64,000 nt of DNA, taken from assembly GCA_003859965.1 (NCBI GenBank), contig RQYR01000002.1, forward strand, positions 1 to 64,000, given 5' to 3'. Source of the DNA: Comamonadaceae bacterium OH2545_COT-014 (GTDB lineage: Bacteria > Pseudomonadota > Gammaproteobacteria > Burkholderiales > Burkholderiaceae_C). The notes under the pieces were generated by a model. That model saw nothing but the letters and a program-made list of their open reading frames with translations. It did not search any database and had not been told where the DNA came from. Each line of letters begins with the position of its first letter. Position 1 is the stretch's first letter. This document shows positions 25,718 through 34,488 of the stretch, piece after piece. A program made the position numbers and the translations under genes.

Positions 25718-26470
25718 TCACAGTTGCACGATGCGGCCGAACTGGCCGAGCAGCGCGTCATAGGGTTTGGTGGTGTCGGCCAGCAGCGAGCCTTCCAGCT
25801 CGAACTTGTTGTACTCGTCCGAGATGAAGGAAATTTCCTTCAGCGGATCGAAGGCCACGCGGTACAACTCGACCAGCACCTTGGCGTTGCCCTGCGCGGT
25901 GTTGATGCCTTCCAGTCGCAGGTAACGCTCGGGCACCGATTGCGTGAAGATGCCGATCTCGGTGGCCGCGCCGTAGGTGTAGGCGGCCTTGAACGGTGCG
26001 GTGAAGCCGGTGGTATCCAGAAACTGGAGGGCACCGAAGTCGGTGTCCGCCGTGTAGTGCGTGCCTGCGGTCAGCGTGGCGGGCGTGCCTGCCGAATCGG
26101 TCACCACCAGCGCCGACACCTTGGGGTGAGCGAGGAAGTAACGGTCGCCGACCACGGGCGTCGCGCCGCCGATGGGTTCGGCGGTGACCGTGCCGGTGCT
26201 GCCGGTGACGTGGTTGCCGTACAGCGCCAGGGCGAGGTTTTCCTTGGTGAACTCCTCGATGGTGAGGTTCACCGTGGCCGATTTCTGCTTGACCATCCGG
26301 TGATCCAGCGAGCGCTGGCCGGTCTGGCTCTCGTAATGCTCCAGCACATCGGTCTTGAGCGAGAGCTTCAACTCGGCGACGTTGCCGGGTGAGCGCACTT
26401 CGATGGGCAAACCGTCGATGTCGCGCTTGCCGAGGAAAACGCGCCCCTGAAAACTGGCGTAGGTGCTCAT
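25718..26470 (-). CDS. Major tail tube protein
   Basis: 250 aa from ATG 26470 (MSTYASFQGRVFLGKRDIDG). It shows the tube-protein signature of alternating beta strands, with LKLSLKTDVLEHYESQTGQR early, TIEEFTKENLALALYG in the middle and KVLVELYRVAFDPLKEISFI plus DEYNKFELEGSLLAD near the end. Next genes are the chaperones and tape measure. The start overlaps the stop of the DUF7210-like gene as ATGA. Confidence 0.8.
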   Translation of the reverse strand: MSTYASFQGRVFLGKRDIDGLPIEVRSPGNVAELKLSLKTDVLEHYESQTGQRSLDHRMVKQKSATVNLTIEEFTKENLALALYGNHVTGSTGTVTAEPIGGATPVVGDRYFLAHPKVSALVVTDSAGTPATLTAGTHYTADTDFGALQFLDTTGFTAPFKAAYTYGAATEIGIFTQSVPERYLRLEGINTAQGNAKVLVELYRVAFDPLKEISFISDEYNKFELEGSLLADTTKPYDALLGQFGRIVQL

Positions 26471-26694
26471 GATTTGGATTCCTTGCGATGAGAGGTGGTG
26501 GGTTTGGGTTCGGTGGGCTTGTCGCCGCCTTCCGGTGACGGCGCAGGGTCGGGCTGGCGGTCGTGGCGTGCGACGCCGTTGGCGATGAGCCAATCGGCGC
26601 TGCTGCTGTCCACATCGAGCCGCTCGCCTGCCGTGTAGGGCTTGCCCTCGTGCGTGTGCGCTTGGGTCAGAACAATGGAAGTCATGGGTGTCAT
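26467..26694 (-). CDS. Small phage protein before the tail tube gene (DUF7210-like)
   Basis: 75 aa from ATG 26694 (MTPMTSIVLTQAHTHEG) or 72 aa from ATG 26685. Residues VLTQAHTHEGKPYTAGERLD and SADWLIANGVARHD match a small family found in phage structural operons (recalled as DUF7210). The tail is proline- and lysine-rich. It is coupled to the tail tube gene by ATGA. Confidence 0.6.
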   Translation of the reverse strand: MTPMTSIVLTQAHTHEGKPYTAGERLDVDSSSADWLIANGVARHDRQPDPAPSPEGGDKPTEPKPTTSHRKESKS

Positions 26695-27137
26695 CCCTTG
26701 GTGGAAAGATCGGTGTCGAGCGTGCGGTAGGTGATCGCGTAGCGCGCTGGAATGGCTGCAGCCACGGCGTCGGTGTCCTCGATGTCCCACTCGCATTCCT
26801 GCTCGTGGATGCCCAGCGCCAAATCGCCCAGATTCCGCTTGGCCAGCAGCGCGGCGTGGGCAGCGGTGAGCAGCCGGTCGGCTTCGGTTTCCGGGGTGGC
26901 TGGCGGTACTGCACGGGCGAGCGCGACAAGGCGCACGATCAGCACGCGGGTGACGCGGTCGTTGGCGCGTTCGGTGATGGATTCGGACTCGGGGAACACC
27001 ACCAGCGCCGGACATTGCTCCCGGCTGATGGCCACCGTGGGCGAACGGTGCAAGGTGGCCCCGAGCGCCAAGGCCGACGGGCGGACAGCGTCCAGCAGCG
27101 CGAGCAGAATCTGCTCACGGATCGAATTGGCAGCCAT
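26691..27137 (-). CDS. Tail terminator-like protein
   Basis: 148 aa. It begins MAANSIREQILLALLDAVRP and has a middle SITERANDRVTRVLIVRLVA strand typical of lambda gpU/gpZ-type or phage minor tail proteins. Position between the head-completion and tail-tube genes supports a tail-terminator role. Confidence 0.6.
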   Translation of the reverse strand: MAANSIREQILLALLDAVRPSALALGATLHRSPTVAISREQCPALVVFPESESITERANDRVTRVLIVRLVALARAVPPATPETEADRLLTAAHAALLAKRNLGDLALGIHEQECEWDIEDTDAVAAAIPARYAITYRTLDTDLSTKG

Positions 27138-27140
27138 CGG

Positions 27141-27443
27141 TCAAAGCCTCGTGAGCTTGGCGCGCATCTCGGTGCCATCGCCCAGCGCCCGGACATCGCG
27201 CACCTGATAGGTCACGCCACTGACATTGACCGTATCGCGCACGGCCAGCCCCACGAACACCGACGCCGGATAGGTGATCGCGTAGTCGGTGTTCAGGGTC
27301 AGGCCATCGAGCGCCGTGTCGTCCGGCGCGGTGAAGCCGACCTGCCGGGTCTGGGCGGCCCCGCCACCGGCAGGAAACCAGCGGCAGCGCACCGTAAGGC
27401 CCGCGTTCGCTGCGGCGCTGTAGACCTGCTCGACCAGGCCCAT
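27141..27443 (-). CDS. Head-tail joining / head completion protein
   Basis: 100 aa from ATG 27443, whose ATG overlaps the capsid stop (ATGA). Beta-rich with DYAITYPASVFVGLAVRDTV and YQVRDVRALGDGTEMRAKLT, resembling small stopper proteins of lambda-like heads. Placement directly after the capsid gene supports this. Confidence 0.6.
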   Translation of the reverse strand: MGLVEQVYSAAANAGLTVRCRWFPAGGGAAQTRQVGFTAPDDTALDGLTLNTDYAITYPASVFVGLAVRDTVNVSGVTYQVRDVRALGDGTEMRAKLTRL

Positions 27444-28453
27444 CACGCGATCTCCAGCTTCACCAGCAGTTGCGGGCGGTGGCACAGCGGCAGCGGGTTG
27501 GCCTGCGTGTGCAGATCGGTGCCACGGTCGAACTTGCGCGGCTCCTGCTTGGCATACAGCGGCAGCGCCACCGTGTTGGCCGTCTCGTTGAAGTCGGCGG
27601 GCGCGTAGTAGGTGGCGAAGGTGTCCATCGTGCCCAGCGGGAAGGCGTGGCCTTCGTCGTCCTCGACGAAGCGGCGCACGCCGCCATCCGGTGCGGTCGC
27701 CTTGCCGCGATGCTCCTCGAAGGTGATGCCGCAGAAGGTGAAGCCAGAGCGCATATCCGAGCGCAGCACCAGACCATCCTGATACCGCTTGTAGGCTTCC
27801 ACGACATCGTCGTGCTTGACCAGCGCCTCGAAGAAGTCCTTGCCGACGAACACATGAACGCCGCTCATCCGCTCGCCTTGCAGGTTCTCCTCGATGTAGC
27901 GCAGCAGCTCGCGGCAAGCCTCGCCCACATTGAAGCCGCTGTTGTGCGCGGCGATGTCCCACTGGAAGGACTTGGGCGTGATGCCGAACTCGGTGAAAAG
28001 GTTGTAGATCACGCTGCCGTCGGCATCGAGGATCAGCCCCTTGAGCGCGCCAAAGCGCAGATGCTCCAGGGTGATCGCGTGTTTGTTGCGCATCGTCTGC
28101 AGGTGCTGCGCCAGCACGCCCGCCACCGTCTGCAGTTCCGTTTCCGAGCCGAAGGCGCGGATGCCCTGGACTTCCTCGGGCAGCACCACATCGTCGTGCG
28201 GGATGTGGGGGATGTGGAACGAACGCACGTTGCGCTTGCCGCGCACGCCCACGGCGCCGGGTGAACCCACGGGCATCGTCGGCAGCAGGGTCAGCACGCC
28301 GTTTTGCTGTTCGACGATGATCGAGCGAAAACGCTGCGGGCGGTCGACGAACAGTCTCATCTGGGCCAGACGGTCGTAGTTGTTGGGCAGGATGTTGATG
28401 GCGGCGGTGAGCGCCGACATCGAAAACGCCGGATTCTCGAAAATGTTCTGCAT
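27443..28453 (-). CDS. Major capsid protein (lambda gpE family)
   Basis: 336 aa from ATG 28453 (MQNIFENPAFSMSALTAAIN). N-terminal AAINILPNNYDRLAQMRLF, RSIIVEQQNGVLTLLPTMP and RSFHIPHIPHDDVVLPEEVQ are hallmarks of the phage capsid E family (PF03864), and the length fits. It follows the gpD-like decoration gene, as in lambda. Confidence 0.9.
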   Translation of the reverse strand: MQNIFENPAFSMSALTAAINILPNNYDRLAQMRLFVDRPQRFRSIIVEQQNGVLTLLPTMPVGSPGAVGVRGKRNVRSFHIPHIPHDDVVLPEEVQGIRAFGSETELQTVAGVLAQHLQTMRNKHAITLEHLRFGALKGLILDADGSVIYNLFTEFGITPKSFQWDIAAHNSGFNVGEACRELLRYIEENLQGERMSGVHVFVGKDFFEALVKHDDVVEAYKRYQDGLVLRSDMRSGFTFCGITFEEHRGKATAPDGGVRRFVEDDEGHAFPLGTMDTFATYYAPADFNETANTVALPLYAKQEPRKFDRGTDLHTQANPLPLCHRPQLLVKLEIA

Positions 28454-28455
28454 GC

Positions 28456-28833
28456 TCAGACTCCTTGACGGACGAGGACGCCCAGCGCTTTGAGCTGGGC
28501 AATGGCCGCCAGTTGTTCGGCGGAGGTGATGGCAGCGGGCCACGCGAGCGCGTGTTCGGAGACGATGGCGTGGCGGCTGATGAGCAGGCCGTCGGTGCGG
28601 TCAGCGGCGCTCGCATCGCAGGGCTGGATCAGCACACCGGCGGCGACCTGCGTGCCGTCGTCGGCAGAGGGGTCGATCTGCTTGTATTTGCCGCTGGCGG
28701 TGACGATGCCCAGCACCGCGCCCAGCGGCAGGTTTTGGCCGGAGGCGACGGTGATGCGCTCGCGCGAGTAGAGGTTGGGCGCTTCGTACTTGAGCAGATC
28801 GCCCAGATTCAGCGGTTCAGTGAAGGTAGGCAT
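28456..28833 (-). CDS. Head decoration protein (lambda gpD-like)
   Basis: 125 aa from ATG 28833. N-terminal tail then YSRERITVASGQNLPLGAVL and GVLIQPCDASAADR, the SH3-like trimeric decoration fold of gpD. It sits between protease-scaffold and capsid genes as in lambda. Confidence 0.85.
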   Translation of the reverse strand: MPTFTEPLNLGDLLKYEAPNLYSRERITVASGQNLPLGAVLGIVTASGKYKQIDPSADDGTQVAAGVLIQPCDASAADRTDGLLISRHAIVSEHALAWPAAITSAEQLAAIAQLKALGVLVRQGV

Positions 28834-28834
28834 G

Positions 28835-29173
28835 TCAGATCTCCTTCTTGGCGGACTGCGCGGCGAGTTGTTTGGCCGCGTCAATCAGCGGATTGCTGGC
28901 CTGAGGCTGCGCGGCGTCGGGCGCGATGCGGCTGGTGATTTCCGGACTGGCCTCGGCCTGTGCGACCAGAAGCTGGCTGCGCACCTGGGCGGGCGATGTA
29001 TTGCTTTCGAGAAAACCCGCAATCAGGTCGGCACGACCGGCAAGCTGGCAGGTCTGCGCGATCTCGACGGCGTCAGCCACACTCAAGGTGGCAGCAGCGG
29101 GTGCTTGAATGTCGCTGCCAGCAGGGGCGGCCAGAGGCCGGTCAAGTGCAGCGGTTTCGGTTTGATCAGTCAT
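28835..29173 (-). CDS. Internal in-frame scaffold protein (Nu3-like)
   Basis: 112 aa starting at ATG 29173 (MTDQTETAALDRPLAAPAGS) inside the protease gene. AAGGAG sits 7 bases upstream of this ATG. The product is Ala/Gln/Glu-rich and largely helical, without the protease domain, as expected for a scaffold. This mirrors lambda Nu3 within C. Confidence 0.7.
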   Translation of the reverse strand: MTDQTETAALDRPLAAPAGSDIQAPAAATLSVADAVEIAQTCQLAGRADLIAGFLESNTSPAQVRSQLLVAQAEASPEITSRIAPDAAQPQASNPLIDAAKQLAAQSAKKEI

Positions 29174-30067
29174 CGGTGACTCCTTGGGGTGGTTGCAGGA
29201 AAAGCCCGCCCGTGTGGTCAGGGCCACCGGCATCGGGTTGGGGGAAAGGGATGCGTGCAGTTGCGCCAGCGCGTCGTCGAAGGTGCCGACCGCGTCGGCC
29301 AGCCCCATCGCCACGGCGGCCTGTCCGAAGAACAGCCCGGCTTCGGTGTCGCGCACGGCGGACGGCTCCAGCCCACGGTGGCGGGCCACCGTCTCCACGA
29401 ACAGGCCATAGATGCGATTGACCTCGGCCTTGAGGAAGGCGTGGGCTTCGCTGGAAATCGGCTCGTGCGGACTGAGGTCGTTCTTGCGCTCGCCCGCGAA
29501 TACGGCGGTGTACTGAAGCCCGTCTTTGGCGTCCTTGACCGACTGATCGACGTGCATGGCAATGACGCCAATCGAGCCCACGCCGCCGGTGCGCGAGACG
29601 AACACCCGGCTGGCAGCGGACGCCAGCGCGTAGGCCGCCGAGAAGGCCATGTCATTGGCCACGGCCCAAACCGGCTTGATCTGGCTGGCGGCGCGGATGC
29701 GGTCGGCCAGATCGAACACGCCGCCCGACTCGCCGCCCGGCGAATCAATGTCGAGCAGAATGGCCGACACCGTCGGATTGCCGATGGCGGCGTCCAGTTG
29801 CGCGGCAAGGCTGGCGTAGCTGGTCAGACCCGACTCGGCCTCCAGCCCCACAGTACGGCGCACCAGCGTGCCGTGGATGGGGATCACGACCACGCCCGGA
29901 CTGGATGCGGCCACAGGGCGTGCAGCAGGGGGCAATCCCTGGGGAGCGGCCAGATCGGCAACCCCAACGCGGGGGCCGAGCACGGCCAGGATCACGTCAA
30001 GTTTGGGGCGATGGATCGCCAGCGGCACGCCAAACAGGCGCGCCGCCAGATGGGGCAGCACGGTCAT
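28835..30067 (-). CDS. Prohead protease fused to scaffold (lambda C/Nu3-like, S49)
   Basis: 410 aa from ATG 30067 with AAGGAA upstream. The N-terminal 260 residues form an S49/SppA-type serine protease: AILLDIDSPGGESGGVFDLA, then AVANDMAFSAAYALASAA (catalytic Ser) and a GSIGVIAMHVDQ block. The C-terminal ~110 residues are the Ala/Gln-rich scaffold, which also has its own internal start (see next entry). The protease matures the prohead and then degrades itself and the scaffold. Confidence 0.88.
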   Translation of the reverse strand: MTVLPHLAARLFGVPLAIHRPKLDVILAVLGPRVGVADLAAPQGLPPAARPVAASSPGVVVIPIHGTLVRRTVGLEAESGLTSYASLAAQLDAAIGNPTVSAILLDIDSPGGESGGVFDLADRIRAASQIKPVWAVANDMAFSAAYALASAASRVFVSRTGGVGSIGVIAMHVDQSVKDAKDGLQYTAVFAGERKNDLSPHEPISSEAHAFLKAEVNRIYGLFVETVARHRGLEPSAVRDTEAGLFFGQAAVAMGLADAVGTFDDALAQLHASLSPNPMPVALTTRAGFSCNHPKESPMTDQTETAALDRPLAAPAGSDIQAPAAATLSVADAVEIAQTCQLAGRADLIAGFLESNTSPAQVRSQLLVAQAEASPEITSRIAPDAAQPQASNPLIDAAKQLAAQSAKKEI

Positions 30068-30094
30068 GAGATTCCTTTGCAAAACGTCAGGCCC

Positions 30095-31633
30095 TCAGCC
30101 CGACAAGCCGACGCCGGTGTCATCGGGCGCGAGCGGGTCGCGGCTGGGTTTGGCGATGGAGCCGTCCCGCGTCGTGTAGCGGGCGTCGGAGTCGAAGATC
30201 AGGCCGAGGTCGTCGGCGCGCTGGTTGTCGGCGGCGATCTCGCGGTCGATGTCCTCGGCGTCGTAGCCGTTGGCCGAGATGGCTTCCGAGCGCGACATCA
30301 GGCCGGAGCGGATCGCCAGCAGCATCGCCTTGAACTCCTTCTCCGGATCGACCCACTGCCAGCCCTGCGGCACCCACTTCGCCGCGAGGTACTGGCGACG
30401 GCGCGAAGGACCGCCACGCACGAACCCGGGCGCATCCAACACCCCTGCAAGCACCGCCTGCTTCATCCATGCGGCCCACACCGGGCGGCACAGCTGGTGC
30501 ACCAGCACGCCGTGCTGCACCATCTCGCAGCGGCGGCGAAACTCCAGCATCCCGGCGCGGATGGACGAGTAATTCACGCCGGTCAGATCGCCGGTCAACT
30601 GCTCGTAGGTGATGCCGATGGCGGCGGCCACGGCCCGGAACTGCGTGCGCAAAAACTCCGAGTACGAACCGCCCACGTCCGCCGGATCGGAGAACTTGAT
30701 GTCCTCACCCGGCTCCAGAATCTGCAAGGTGCCAGGCTCCAGTCCGGCGAGTGCGATGCCGTCGGCATCTGTTGCGCCTTCACCCATCAGGTTGTCCTCG
30801 GGGTTCTGGCGCGTGACGAAACCGGCAAACATCGCGGCGGTTTTCTTGCGCACCAGCTCGGCGTCGTCGTATTGATCCAGTTCGTTCAGCTTGACCAGCG
30901 CCCGCGACAACCACGGTTCGCCCCGGATCTGGCCAGGGCGCAACACGCGATAGAGGTGAACGATCTCCGCAGCCGGGATGCGCACCGTGTCCATGCCGCC
31001 GTGGCCGGACATCGGCGCAAGACCGCCATCCTCGGGGTGCGAGCGGTACAGGTGGTAGGCCACGCGCCGCCCCACCGCGTCGAACTCGATGCCTGAGCGA
31101 ACCGTGTTGCCGGACGGCAGATCGGTGTTGAGCGAGATCGGCAGATGCTCCGGCTCCAGCAGTTGCAACTGCAAGGGCACCGAAAGACCATCCTCCGGTC
31201 GCCTCGGGCGCAGACGGATCAGGCATTCGCCGCCTTCGAGCATCGCCCGACACGCCAGCGCTTGCAGGCCGTAGAAATCGGTCTGGCCTGCCGCGTCGGC
31301 TTCCTCCACCCAATCGCGCCACAGCGCCTGCACGGCGGTCTTGAAGCCTTCGTCATCCGACAGGCTTTGCGGCTTGATGCCCGTGCCGACCGCGTTGGCG
31401 ACAAAGGCTTCGATACCGGCCTGCGCCCACGCATTGCGGCGCACGAGATCGCGGCTTTTGATGCGCAACTCGGTGCTGGTGGCCAGCATTGCTGCCACTG
31501 CGCCGGGGTTTCCGGGTGTCCAAGCCAGTGCGCGGCGGCCACGGCCTGCGGCTTCGTGGACAGGCGGCTGGCCGAACAGGCTGCGCAGCTTGCCAAACCA
31601 GGTCGCTCGCGTTCGTGATGCTGCCCAGGCCAT
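30095..31633 (-). CDS. Portal protein (lambda gpB family)
   Basis: 512 aa. Key features: SRDLVRRNAWAQAGIEAFVA (N-terminal clip/wing), VANAVGTGIKPQS, EIVHLYRVLRPGQIRGEPWL, TRQNPEDNLMGEG, GITYEQLTGDLTGVNYSSIR and GFVRGG, all characteristic of the lambda-type portal family. The C-terminus has IDREIAADNQRADDLGLIFD. Between gpW and protease genes, in lambda order. Confidence 0.92.
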   Translation of the reverse strand: MAWAASRTRATWFGKLRSLFGQPPVHEAAGRGRRALAWTPGNPGAVAAMLATSTELRIKSRDLVRRNAWAQAGIEAFVANAVGTGIKPQSLSDDEGFKTAVQALWRDWVEEADAAGQTDFYGLQALACRAMLEGGECLIRLRPRRPEDGLSVPLQLQLLEPEHLPISLNTDLPSGNTVRSGIEFDAVGRRVAYHLYRSHPEDGGLAPMSGHGGMDTVRIPAAEIVHLYRVLRPGQIRGEPWLSRALVKLNELDQYDDAELVRKKTAAMFAGFVTRQNPEDNLMGEGATDADGIALAGLEPGTLQILEPGEDIKFSDPADVGGSYSEFLRTQFRAVAAAIGITYEQLTGDLTGVNYSSIRAGMLEFRRRCEMVQHGVLVHQLCRPVWAAWMKQAVLAGVLDAPGFVRGGPSRRRQYLAAKWVPQGWQWVDPEKEFKAMLLAIRSGLMSRSEAISANGYDAEDIDREIAADNQRADDLGLIFDSDARYTTRDGSIAKPSRDPLAPDDTGVGLSG

Positions 31634-31839
31634 CAGAACCCCTTTGCCGTCGTGACGCGGATCTGGCGCTTGGCGGGTGTACCCCGGCTGCGTGCAATCT
31701 CGGACTCGACCGTGCGGATGGCCGCCTGCAGTTCGTCGATGCTGCGGTATTCGACCGTCTTGTCGCCGAAACTCACGCGGCGCTCGCCCGTGGCCAACGC
31801 CTTCCGGAGCGTTCTGAGTTGTGTGTTGGTGTAGGTCAC
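31633..31839 (-). CDS. Head-tail joining protein gpW-like
   Basis: 68 aa; the stop overlaps the portal ATG (ATGA). The sequence YTNTQLRTLRKALATGERRV, TVEYRSIDELQAAIRTVESE matches the gpW fold family. In lambda W lies between terminase A and portal B, as here. Confidence 0.88.
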   Translation of the reverse strand: MTYTNTQLRTLRKALATGERRVSFGDKTVEYRSIDELQAAIRTVESEIARSRGTPAKRQIRVTTAKGF

Positions 31840-31846
31840 GGTGTCC

Positions 31847-33805
31847 TCATCGAGTCAACCAGCGGCTCTTGATGACGCGCCTGCCGGTATTGCGGTTGCC
31901 AGAAACAGCGAGGCCACCGCTGGGGGTGGCCTCGTTCAATTCGATGTCGTGGATGGGCGCTAGCTCATCCGGCGGGGGTGCAACCCCGATCTGTCGCTCC
32001 AGTTCGCGCCAGTGGCGTTCCTCGAAGCGATCCAGCCCCGCGCTGGATGCGGCGGCGCGGGCGTACACGTAGCAGTCCAGCGCCTCGTTGCGCTCGCGCA
32101 TCTTTTGCCATTCACGCACGGGGAAGCCGTTGCGGTCACGCCGGGTAATCAGTTGCTCGGCGCACAGTTGCTGCAGGTACTCGGCATCCAGCTTGGGCAG
32201 GTGGACGAAGCCGGTGGGGTAGCGAATCGCGACCCCATCCTCGTCCACCTCAGGCGTCTTGCGCAGGTTGTTGTAAAGCTCCAGCTTGGCGATGTCGCCC
32301 GCCACCGAGTACACCTTGATGCCCCGGCGCAGCTTTTTGCCGCCCTGCGTCATATCCACTGCCGTTGGCGTGCCAATCAAGGCCGCACCGCGTGCCACGC
32401 CCTTGACGGCCATCACGCGCGGATCGTGGCAGGCACGCACGAAGGCGTAGGCTTCCTGAGTGGCAAAGCCGGTGTCCAGCGCAAGGCGCGCCAGCGGCAT
32501 CTGCGCTCCGCAGGCGTGCGTCCACTGCTCGGCCAGCATCGCGGCCAGGGCTTTCCACACCGTGTCGCGCGCCGTGTCACCCATCAGCACGCGGTGCTCG
32601 ATCAGCCAGGATTCCTTGCCACGCCCGAAGGCCCACACCGACACCTCGATGCGATCCTTTTGCACGTCAGCACCAGCGACCAGCAGCAGACCGCCAGAGG
32701 GCACGCTGCCAATCCGGTAGTCCTCCCGGCGCTCGACCAGCCGCTGCCAGTCGGGCGCTTCGCCTTCCTCGACCCAGGTCTCACCCAATTCGGTGTTTTT
32801 GAAGGTCTTGATCGCGGCGGCCGATCCCGACTCCTTGTTGACCGCCGCTTCCCACGCTGCGGCGATGTCACGCCACGCGCGCCAGCCCACCGGGCTGTAC
32901 AGCGACGAGAGGTGAAATCCCGCCGTTTTGCCTTCGGCCATCGCACGCCACTCACCACGCTCCAGCATCCAGGTCTTGTGGTGCTCGGCAATCGCCGTGC
33001 CGCAGGACTCGCAAACGTAGGCCGCTGTCTCCGGCTGGCCCTTGTCCCAGCGCAGCTGCTCAAAGCGCAGCCATTGCGGGTGCTTGCAGTGCGGGCACGG
33101 CACGAAGTAGCGGCGCTGGTCGCTGGCTTCGTACTCGCGCTCGATGGCGCTCGCCCCGGAGATCGTCGGCGTCGAGACAATAAAAATCTTGCGGCGCGCA
33201 AAGGTGCGCGTGCGCGCCTCAGCCAGAGAGATCGCATCGCCTTCGCCTTCCACGTCCAGCGGGTAGCCGTCCACCTCGTCGAGGAACAGATAGCGCACCG
33301 GCATCGAGCGCAGGCCGACGGCGCTGTTCGCGCCCGTCATCACCAACACCCCACCACGGAACTCTTTGGCCAGGATGGTGTTGCCCGAATCCCGCGAACG
33401 CGCCGGAGCGATCAGTTCGGCCAATGCCGCCGACTCCTCTATCAGCGGGTCGATCCGCTGTTTCGAGTTGCGCTTGGCCATCTCCACCGTCGGCCACACC
33501 GCCATCATCGGCCCTGGCGCATGGTGGATCACATAGCCAATCCAGTTGCTGCCCATCTCGGTTGCACCAAGCTGCGCCGCCTTCATGAACACCACGCGCT
33601 CGACCGGCGAGGTCGGCGACAGGCAGTCCATGATGTCCTTCAGGTACGGCGTGCGGCTGGTGCGCCAGCGCCCCGGTTCGGCGGATGCCTTGCTGGAGAG
33701 CATCCGGTGCCGATCCGACCACTCCGAGACGGTGAGCAACGGGTCGGGGGTCAAGCCGTCGCGCCACGCGCGTTCGATCTCCTGCGCACCTTCGTAATCG
33801 TCCAT
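31847..33805 (-). CDS. Terminase large subunit (GpA family)
   Basis: 652 aa from ATG 33805 (MDDYEGAQEIERAWRDG). ATPase: FMKAAQLGATEMGSNWIGYV (Walker A-like), YLFLDEVDGYP (Walker B). A zinc knuckle CPHCKHPQ...CESCG follows, then the nuclease core with LLLVAGADVQKDRIEVSVWA. This family packages DNA from cohesive-end sites together with the small terminase. No cos sequence could be identified by eye. Confidence 0.93.
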   Translation of the reverse strand: MDDYEGAQEIERAWRDGLTPDPLLTVSEWSDRHRMLSSKASAEPGRWRTSRTPYLKDIMDCLSPTSPVERVVFMKAAQLGATEMGSNWIGYVIHHAPGPMMAVWPTVEMAKRNSKQRIDPLIEESAALAELIAPARSRDSGNTILAKEFRGGVLVMTGANSAVGLRSMPVRYLFLDEVDGYPLDVEGEGDAISLAEARTRTFARRKIFIVSTPTISGASAIEREYEASDQRRYFVPCPHCKHPQWLRFEQLRWDKGQPETAAYVCESCGTAIAEHHKTWMLERGEWRAMAEGKTAGFHLSSLYSPVGWRAWRDIAAAWEAAVNKESGSAAAIKTFKNTELGETWVEEGEAPDWQRLVERREDYRIGSVPSGGLLLVAGADVQKDRIEVSVWAFGRGKESWLIEHRVLMGDTARDTVWKALAAMLAEQWTHACGAQMPLARLALDTGFATQEAYAFVRACHDPRVMAVKGVARGAALIGTPTAVDMTQGGKKLRRGIKVYSVAGDIAKLELYNNLRKTPEVDEDGVAIRYPTGFVHLPKLDAEYLQQLCAEQLITRRDRNGFPVREWQKMRERNEALDCYVYARAAASSAGLDRFEERHWRELERQIGVAPPPDELAPIHDIELNEATPSGGLAVSGNRNTGRRVIKSRWLTR

Positions 33806-33810
33806 CGTCG

Positions 33811-34371
33811 TCAATCCACGCGCGGGCGCAGTTCGCCCAATTCGATCAGGTGCTCGCGCACGGCGGCTTCCAGCGCGACGTGCATCTGGTGCGCATCGAC
33901 GCCGAGCGCAGAGGCCATCTGCCCCGAGATGCGCGCGGGCCAGTTGAGCCAGGCATCGCGCTCGATGCGCGCCAGCTTGAAAACGTGGGCCACGGCCTGC
34001 GCCCGATCCACCAGTTCCTTCTTGCGGTGCGCCAACTCCACCTTGTTGAGTTGGGCCTTGAGCACTTCGTTGACCGTGCGCGCCTGCAGCAGCGAGGTGC
34101 CGCCCGCTGACAGCGGTGGCGCGCTCGGCTCGGGCGCTTCGTGCGGCGGCGCTGTGCCTGCGGTGGCGGGTCGCGCTTTGGGGGCGGCGGGCTTTTGCGG
34201 TGCAACAGCCCGACGTGGTTGCAATGTGTTTTGTGCCCACTGCGCGTCAGCAGTGTCCGGATCAATCGTGCCGTCCGGCAGTGCGGTGATCCGTCCGGTG
34301 TCGATGGCCTTCTTCACGGCCACGTGCGACACGCCACGGTGGCGCGCGTAGGCGCGAATCGAGAGTCCCAT
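33811..34371 (-). CDS. Terminase small subunit (Nu1-like)
   Basis: 186 aa from ATG 34371 (MGLSIRAYARHRGVSHVAVK). The first ~40 residues are a winged-helix DNA-binding domain (RGVSHVAVKKAIDTGRI), followed by an Ala/Pro linker and a helical C-terminal region binding the large subunit. It recognises the packaging site. It begins the leftward head operon, divergent from the DUF3489 gene. Confidence 0.8.
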   Translation of the reverse strand: MGLSIRAYARHRGVSHVAVKKAIDTGRITALPDGTIDPDTADAQWAQNTLQPRRAVAPQKPAAPKARPATAGTAPPHEAPEPSAPPLSAGGTSLLQARTVNEVLKAQLNKVELAHRKKELVDRAQAVAHVFKLARIERDAWLNWPARISGQMASALGVDAHQMHVALEAAVREHLIELGELRPRVD

Positions 34372-34422
34372 CGTCACCTTCAATCATTTGTTCGCTTATT
34401 TGCCACTGGGTCTGCGAATTGA

Positions 34423-34488
34423 GCTTGGCTTCCATCGGAAACAGCGCGTTCATTGCATCGTCATCCACCAAGCACGAAGGAGCAGCAA
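34423..34488 (+). repeat. Repeated gene leader, copy 1
   Basis: GCTTGGCTTC, CAGCGCGTT, GCATCG and CGAAGGAGCA occur in the same order and spacing before three consecutive rightward genes. Here the first block starts 66 bp before the ATG. This copy is the most diverged. It lies in the 117-bp divergent gap with the terminase operon. Confidence 0.65.

Noticed and set aside
32012-34351. 779-codon plus-strand frame opposite the terminase genes
   Set aside because: Minus strand holds clear GpA and Nu1 motifs; the plus frame has none.
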